A stretch of 64,000 bases of DNA from Costus lasius (lineage: Eukaryota; Streptophyta; Magnoliopsida; Zingiberales; Costaceae). Location: contig CM050453.2 of the NCBI GenBank assembly GCA_027563935.2, positions 90,680,665-90,744,664 of the forward strand, written 5' to 3'. Positions within the stretch are counted from its first letter, which is position 1, and each line of letters opens with the position of its first letter. The notes under the pieces are model-generated. The model did not search any database and had not been told where the DNA came from. It saw nothing but the letters and a program-made list of their open reading frames with translations. The position numbers and the translations under genes were made by a program. Positions 58,240 to 64,000 of this stretch are shown here, in pieces.

Positions 58240-60195
58240 TGTTGGGAAACCCCGGGGACATTTTACAATTTTCAGAGTCATGGACATACATTTTACACAG
58301 CGGAAGAATGTCCCCGAAACAGGCCGGTCCCAAAAACCCAGTGAAGATCGCAAGCAAGGGAGTCGACACGATGAGTTAGGAAATACCTTAAGAGCAATGT
58401 GGAGCGATGCCGATGTAGGTGTCCAAGTGTGCGCCCTCTGCAGTCTCGCACACACGGATCTCTTGAGTTCTCTTCTTCCACGCCCGATGCTAGCCTCGGG
58501 AAGAAGATCCAAGCCTTAGGGAGATACTCTACTTCACTTGCGCCACCAAGAGAGATGATGCGCCAAGAGAAGAAGGAAGACTACCCAAACCGCCAAGCAC
58601 TAAAGTTCCTTGCGCCAAGAGGAAAGGAGGAAGAGGCTTGCGGTTATGGAAGAAGGAAGATGCGCCCTTGCTCCAAGCACTCGCCCGCTTCTTGTGTTCA
58701 CGCCTTCAAGGATTGATCATCCACAAGAGGGGGCGACTAGGGTCACATTTATAGGGCAAGAGGCGGTTAGGGTAAGGGCTAGGATCATGACAAGTGTAGG
58801 GCTAGGATGAGAAAGTTTGAGACAAGAAAAGTCTCCAAGACATTTCCATAATTCTCATTCAACCATTCCTTATTGTGCCCCATGCCTTTCCTTGTGCGCC
58901 AAGGCCTTGCCTTGCGCCCCAAGCAATGCCATAGAGGCATGCATTCCATCCTAGGAAGAGAGGGGAGGCGCCCTTTACTTCCATAATGAAGCAAAGGCGC
59001 CAACATGACCCCATTATGCCCCTAGGCGCTTAATGGTTCATGTTTCTCCCCATTATACCCTTTTAGCCTCTCATCTCTTCATGAAAACTTGTTATTGGGC
59101 CTCATTGGATAATGAGCTAGCCCAAACCTCATTACATGGGTTGATTAAGCACTTGGATCCAATCCAATGCAACCCTAATCCAAATGTGACCAACCATGGT
59201 CAAATACGGGTCAACCTGCCAAAAATGAAGTTTGGCTCCAATAACATTCTTCCATCTCATCAGGCCCATTGGCGCTGATGAAATCTCCCAATTAGATCCG
59301 AGTTATCCAATAACTCGATCATAAGGCTTCCCAATCAATACGAGAACTCAAGTATCAAGGTGTGCGACCCTGTAGGTTCTTCTGACGCTGGCAGTGCTGA
59401 CCAGAGGTCATCACAAGCAGTGAGTGGCACCTAGCAGTGCATCGCTGCTACCCAGGTCATTGGAATGAATATCGACATCGACATCCCCATCATCGCAACT
59501 AGGTACAGATGCATTACAGTCTCTTTGCCGAACTGATATCCGATTGGACAAGTGTGTCACCACTTGTTTTCATCCAATCACATGGCTATGACTAAAACAG
59601 GTTCTCACCTGGGTATGGCCATACACTCTCAGTCATAGAACCATAAAGGAGCTCCATGGATATCATACTTCCCTAGGGAAGGGGCAAATCCTATGTCTGT
59701 CTATTGATCTTCTCATATGGGTCATGGCATGCTCAATAACAACCGTTATGACCTCCCAGCTACGGCAAGGTGTTAGGTTGTATCAAAGCAAGTCCCTAAC
59801 CATATAGAATGATCAATGACCTCAAGTCAAGGGATCAATGCATCTCCTGTCACTTATGAGGATAACTCATGACACCAAGTCATAGCCTCATAGTGGGTCT
59901 ATCCAGTATATCCTCCAATGATATACCCATGTGTCTGCGTTAGCACCACATGCCTAACCAGCCCACATACCAGTCTCTCAAGTACCAGAGCTGTCCCATA
60001 TCCACTCAGGTACATCGACTGGGGACAATTATTTGAGCACAGATCCAATCTGTCTCCAGGGACATTATCATGTAAGTACATAATCGCAGGTGTAGTCAAA
60101 CAATGATAACGACAATGCCAGAATGATATATAAATATCAATGTCAAGTAGTACATAAGTTGACCAAAACTAGGTCCTAGGGTATATACACCAACA
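58240..60195 (-). mobile_element. Solo LTR, family S, minus orientation
   Basis: The 1956-bp segment is flanked by CAAAC (58235-58239, 60196-60200). On the minus strand it starts TGTTGGTGTATATACC and aligns with the plus copy at 6556-8795, for example around GGGACAGCTYTGGTAC and TGGGCTGGTTAGG. It sits between YIPPSSLQT and KPLVPFPQRL of one Athila reading frame. No internal domains. Confidence 0.92.
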
Positions 60196-60200
60196 CAAAC

Positions 60201-60556
60201 CGCTAGTACCTTTCCCTCAAAGATTGGCAAAGGCTAAACTTGACAAACAATTTGGAAAATTTTTAGAGGTCTTAAAAAGCTTTATATTAATATACCTTTC
60301 ACGGATGCTTTATCATAGATGCCTTCATATGCCAAGTTCTTGAAAGAGATATTGTCCAACAAGAGGAAGTTGGAAGAGCATGGAACGATCGCATTCACTG
60401 AAGAATGTAATGCAATAATTTAGAATAAATTGCCACCGAAGCTTAAGGATCCGAGGAGTTTTACTATTCCTTGTTTGATTGGTTATATGTCTATTGACTG
60501 TGCTTTGTGTGATCTAGGGGCTAGTGTCAGTTTGATGCCACATTCTGTTTGTAAGT
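60201..60556 (+). pseudogene. Athila-5 protease start, truncated by another LTR
   Basis: The frame reads KPLVPFPQRLAKAKLDKQ and continues to CALCDLGASVSLMPHSVC, with the D-L-G active site kept, and TAG stops at about 60316 and 60421. Athila-6 LTR sequence starts at 60557, so the rest of pol is outside the window or lost. Confidence 0.87.
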
Positions 60557-61012
60557 GATGACACAAAAATTCATTGTAAATTTTATACTAATTGTATAGT
60601 ATTTTTGAGTCATATTTATGCTCTTTTGCTTATTTTTAAGCCTTATTTGTCAAATATATTTGGAATCTACGCCTTTTCTCATTTTTGATCATTTTCAGGT
60701 AAAAAGGGCATAATTTTGATGGATTTTGAAATATATGACCGCATGAATGGATTCCAGATGTCAAGACAAAGCTGCCCGTCAATTTTCATGTAAATCGGAG
60801 ATAGTTAGAAAATTACACCCCTACTGTAATTATTTTCACGGGTGTAATTTTCTCCCCAGATTACACCACTGCTGTGATAACTTTTATGGGCTGTAATTTC
60901 CTAGAGAATCTACACAGAAGACATTATGGCACTGCCGTAATTATTTTTACAGGCCATAATTTCTGCCCAGAAGTACGCAGAAGAAATTATGGCAGTGCCG
61001 TATGTGGGGTCA
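60557..61012 (+). repeat. Athila-6 LTR, 5' part
   Basis: Starts TGATGACACAAAAATTC inside the protease of Athila-5 and resembles the Athila-5 LTR (55110-55200) around GGAATCTACGCC and TTTTGATGGATTT. It includes a palindrome block at 60810-61010 with CACTGCCGTAATTATT and GGCAGTGCCGTA. The rest of an Athila LTR is not seen after 61012. Confidence 0.7.
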
Positions 61013-61449
61013 TTTTTGGTTATATTTCAATGTAAAATTAAAATATTAAAAAAATAGTGCGACCGTTTCAAATTCATCTTATAAATTATAAGGCTTTTTG
61101 TTTTAGTAGGTTCTAGCTTCCAATGAATGCAAGCATTCATTATTAATTACCCCTAAGGATCTTAGGGCACCTTTGATTAAGAGATCTATAACATATAACA
61201 AAGCAAAGACCAATGGTTGAAATAATAATATCATTCATAATTTTGTGTCATGACACAGTTTACAATTTGGTGCAAGAGTACATCCTCAAGATTGGCGTTC
61301 ATGTGACATAAGTCATGGAGAAAAATCAGAGTTGCATTGTAATAGTGTTGAGGAACTATGCCCCGATACGAAGTATCGACGTACGCACTTCCCAAAAAAC
61401 ACTATTGACAACACGCGTCAAGGATTTATCATCCACGACTGAATGTGTA
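61013..61449. other. Unassigned segment before the satellite arrays
   Basis: It begins TGTGGGGTCATTTTTGG directly after a palindrome half and contains no ORF of note. The end, CCCGATACGAAGTATCG, is a small palindrome. The TGTGGGG start could be another LTR edge, but no matching end was found. Confidence 0.4.
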
Positions 61450-62616
61450 GGTTGAGTGAATGAGCCATGGGGCCAAACGTTCGAATTTGGGTGAACGAAC
61501 CGATGGGCCAAGCGTTCAAAGTTTGGATGAACGGGTCGTGGGACTAAACGTTCAAAATTTGGGTGAATGGGTTGTGGGACCAATCATTCAGAATTTGGAT
61601 GAACGAGCCAATGCGCCAAGCGTTCAAAGTTTGGATGAACGGGTGGTGGGACCAAACGTTCAAAGTTTGGGCGAACGAGTCGATGAGCTAAGCGATCGAA
61701 ATTCGGTGAATGGACCGTGGGGCCAAACATTCAAAGTGGGTGGATGAGCCGTTGGGTCAAACATTTAGGATTTGAATAAACGGGTTATGAGACCAATTGT
61801 TTAAAATTTGGGCGAATAAGCCGATGGGTCAAGCGTTCGAGATTTGATTGAACGGGCTGTGGGCCAAACGTTCAAAATTGAGTTAGTGAACGAGCCGATG
61901 AGCCAAGCGTTCAAAGTTTGGATGAACGGGTCGTGGGATCAAACGTTCAAAATTGGGGTGAGTGAGCCGTTGGGCTAAACATTCAGGATTTGAATGAACG
62001 AGCCAATGAGCTAAGCGTTCAAAGTTTGGATGAACGGGTCGTGGGACCAAACGTTCAAGATTTAGGCAAACAAGCCGATGGGCCAAGCGTTCGAAATTCG
62101 ATGAATGAGTCGTGAGACCAAGCGTTCAGAATTTGGTTGAATAAGCCGTTGGGCTAAACATTCAGAACTTAGATGAACGAGCCGATGGGCCAAATGTTCA
62201 AATTTGGGTGAACGAGTCATGGGACCAAACGTTCAAAATTTGCATAAACAGGCCGATGGGCTAAGCGTTTAAAATTTAGATGAACGAGCCGATGAACCAA
62301 GCGTTCAAAATTTGGACGAATGAACCGATGGGCTAAACGTTCGAAATTTGGTGAACGGGTCGTGGGACCAAACGTTCAAGATTGGGATGAATGGACCAAT
62401 GGGCCAAATGTTCAAAAGTTGGTTGAACGGGTTGGGGGACTAAACATTCACAATTTGGATGAATGGGTCGTGGGACCAAACGTTCAAAATTTGGGCGAAT
62501 GAGCCAATGGGCCAAGCGTTCGAAATTCGGTTGAATGGGCCGTGGGCTAAACATTTAGAATTGAGTTGGTGAATGAGCCGATAGGCCAAACGTTTGGAAT
62601 TTAGTTGAGTGAACGA
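61450..62616. repeat. 36-bp tandem array, about 32 units
   Basis: Unit starts at 61493, 61529, 61565, 61601 and 61637 show a 36-bp period. Two unit types mix: one like GAACGAGCCGATGGGCCAAG, the other like GAACGGGTCGTGGGACCAAA, both followed by CGTTCAAA(A/G)TTTGG. The period is 12 codons, so several frames stay open on both strands; these are not genes. Confidence 0.93.
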
Positions 62617-63740
62617 TTTGTAAATCTGTTGTGATCCAGATCTTTGATAAAAAATCTGAGGGTGGATCTGGAAAGATCTAACCTAGATGAGTAAGGATCG
62701 ATATTCGGATCAATCCGAGAGCTATCCGATTGGCTGAGATTTGTGTGAATCAATCATAGCCGTTGAAAGCTTGATTCACAAATCTGCTTAGATCCATATT
62801 TCTGATCGAACATCTGAGGGTGGATTTGGAAAGATCAAATCTGATTTGGTAAGGATTGATATTCAGATCATTTTAAGAGCTATCCGATTGGCTGAGATTT
62901 GTGCAAATCGATATTAGCCATTGAAATTTTGATTTGCATATTTCTTTTGATCCAAATTTCTGATTGAAAATCTGAGGGTAGATCTGGAAAGATCTTACTC
63001 AAATGAATAAGGATCAATATTCAGATCATTTCAAAGGCTATCCGATTGGTTGAGATTTGAGTGAATTAACTTCAGCTATTGATATTTCAATTTGTCGATC
63101 TGCTATGATCCAAGTCTCTGATCGAAAATCTGAGAGTGGATTTGGAATGATGTGACCCAAATTAAGGATCAATACTCGAACCATTTCAGAAACCATCCGA
63201 TTTGCTGAGATTTAAGAGAATTAATTTTCAGCCGTTGATGTTTCAATTCATCAATCTGCTATGATCCAGAATTCTGATAAAAAAAATTTGAGGGTGGATC
63301 TGGGACGATTTGTCCAATTGAGTAGGGATCAATATTTGGATCGCATCAAAAGCTGTTTGATTGACTTTGATTTTTGTGAGCTAATTCCAGCGGTTGAAAG
63401 ATTAATTCATATATTTGTTTTGATCCATATCTTTGATTGAAAATCTGAAGACGGATTTGGATAGATCTGATTCAGATGAGTAAGGATCAATATTCAGATC
63501 ATTTGGAGAGCTATCTGATTTGGCTGAGATTTGTGTAAATCAATCTTAGCCGTTGAAAGCTTGATTCGCAGATCTGCTTAGATCCAGATTTCTGATTGAA
63601 AATCTGAAGGTGGATCTGGAAAGATCTGGCTTAAATGTGTGAGAATCGGCATTTGGATTATGTCAAGCACTGTCCGATTAATTTGGATTAGCCATTGATT
63701 ATATTGTATCATTTGATTTTAGGATTAAATCCTAATTGTT
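62617..63740. repeat. About 158-bp tandem array, about 7 units
   Basis: GATCCA(G/T)AT-type starts fall at 62633, 62791, 62949, 63107, 63263, 63422 and 63581, spacings of 158, 158, 158, 156, 159 and 159. Shared words include AATCTGAGGGTGGATCTGGA and GCTATCCGATTGGCTGAG. The length is close to a nucleosome repeat, as in many plant satellites. There is no coding potential. Confidence 0.92.
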
Positions 63741-64000
63741 GATTTCATAAGAGTTAATCAGGGCCGCCCGATAAAAATTAGATAGATCTGAGCCATAAGA
63801 TCGAATCTAGACTATTGGATTTGGAAAATCTGGGTCATTGTTTATTTGATCAAATCCAAGCTATTGGATCGAAACTGGAAAATATAGATCGTCAGATCAA
63901 GACTGGAAGATCTAGGGCATTTGATCAAAATGAAAAGATCTAGGCCGTTAGATCAGAGTTAAAAGATCTAGCCGCTAGATCCGAGTTAGAAGATCTGGGC
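63741..64000. repeat. About 28-bp degenerate tandem repeat, running off the window
   Basis: Units like GATCTAGGCCGTTAGATCAG follow each other at about 27-28 bp from about 63910 to the window end, with more diverged copies from 63780. The array continues beyond the window. Confidence 0.75.

Larger units (their letters stand above)
48782..60556 (+). mobile_element. Athila-5: Athila element, interrupted by TG1 and a solo LTR
   Basis: 5' LTR (48782-48841 plus 55094-56446), tRNA-Asp primer-binding site, gag and the start of protease up to 60556, where another Athila LTR begins. RT and integrase are not in the window. TG1 lies in the LTR and a family-S solo LTR at 58240-60195 splits the gag-protease junction. 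Stops are many, most of them TAG. Confidence 0.88.

Noticed and set aside
61460..61747. 95-codon repeat protein (ERVVGPNVQSLG type)
   Set aside because: The 12-residue repeats follow from the 36-bp satellite period; both strands are equally open.
61450..62616. Possible CRISPR array (36-bp repeat length)
   Set aside because: Units are contiguous with no spacers and they diverge. This is a plant satellite and there are no cas genes.

Overview
The window is a block of nested plant retrotransposons with no recognisable host gene. It suggests a flowering plant with a large, repeat-rich genome. The evidence is Ty3/gypsy elements of the Athila lineage (primer-binding sites matching tRNA-Asp), one Tekay/Del-like chromovirus (tRNA-Met site, C-terminal chromodomain-like tail), gag-only derivatives, solo LTRs and satellite arrays. 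The species cannot be told from the sequence. Every gag-pol is broken by stops or frameshifts. The element names used here (Athila-1 to Athila-6, IL1, TG1, Tekay-1) are labels for this window only.

Layout. 1-18379: Athila-1 (+), cut by the window's left edge. It has a partial 5' LTR, a decayed gag-pol, a solo LTR (6556-8795, target duplication CTTTA), an env-like remnant, and a 3' LTR split by IL1. IL1 (11935-17985, duplication TTAGT) is a gag-protease element whose two outer ends are both LTR 3' (U5) ends. 18380-26139: Tekay-1 (+), with part of its 5' LTR, a decayed gag-pol split by a solo LTR (19965-21550, duplication GATGG), and the start of its 3' LTR. 26140-36097: Athila-2 (-), the best-preserved pol in the window. 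36541-38007 and 44252-48781: scrambled remains of a minus-strand Athila (Athila-3), split by Athila-4 (38008-44251, duplication CTAAT), an internally deleted copy with two full LTRs. A GC-rich segment at 46125-47815 lies between short GGG..GTTTGGG inverted ends. 48782-60556: Athila-5 (+), whose 5' LTR is split by TG1 (48842-55088, duplication TATTA), a non-autonomous element with one long gag-like frame, and whose gag/protease frame is split by a second solo LTR (58240-60195, duplication CAAAC). 60557-61012: start of another Athila LTR (Athila-6). 61450-64000: three tandem arrays with periods of 36, about 158 and about 28 bp.

The nesting gives an order of events. Tekay-1 was hit by Athila-1, by Athila-2 and by a solo-LTR parent. 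Athila-3 was hit by Athila-4, and Athila-5 abuts it. Athila-5 was hit by TG1 and a solo-LTR parent, and Athila-1 by IL1 and a solo-LTR parent. Six complete 5-bp target duplications support these boundaries.

The most notable signals are the IL1 structure, a roughly 50-bp conserved block at the end of pol in three Athila copies, short palindromic modules in the LTRs of several unrelated families, and the long uncharacterised frame of TG1. All alignments were made by eye, so homology boundaries are good to a few bases where a TG..CA end and a target duplication agree and to tens of bases elsewhere.
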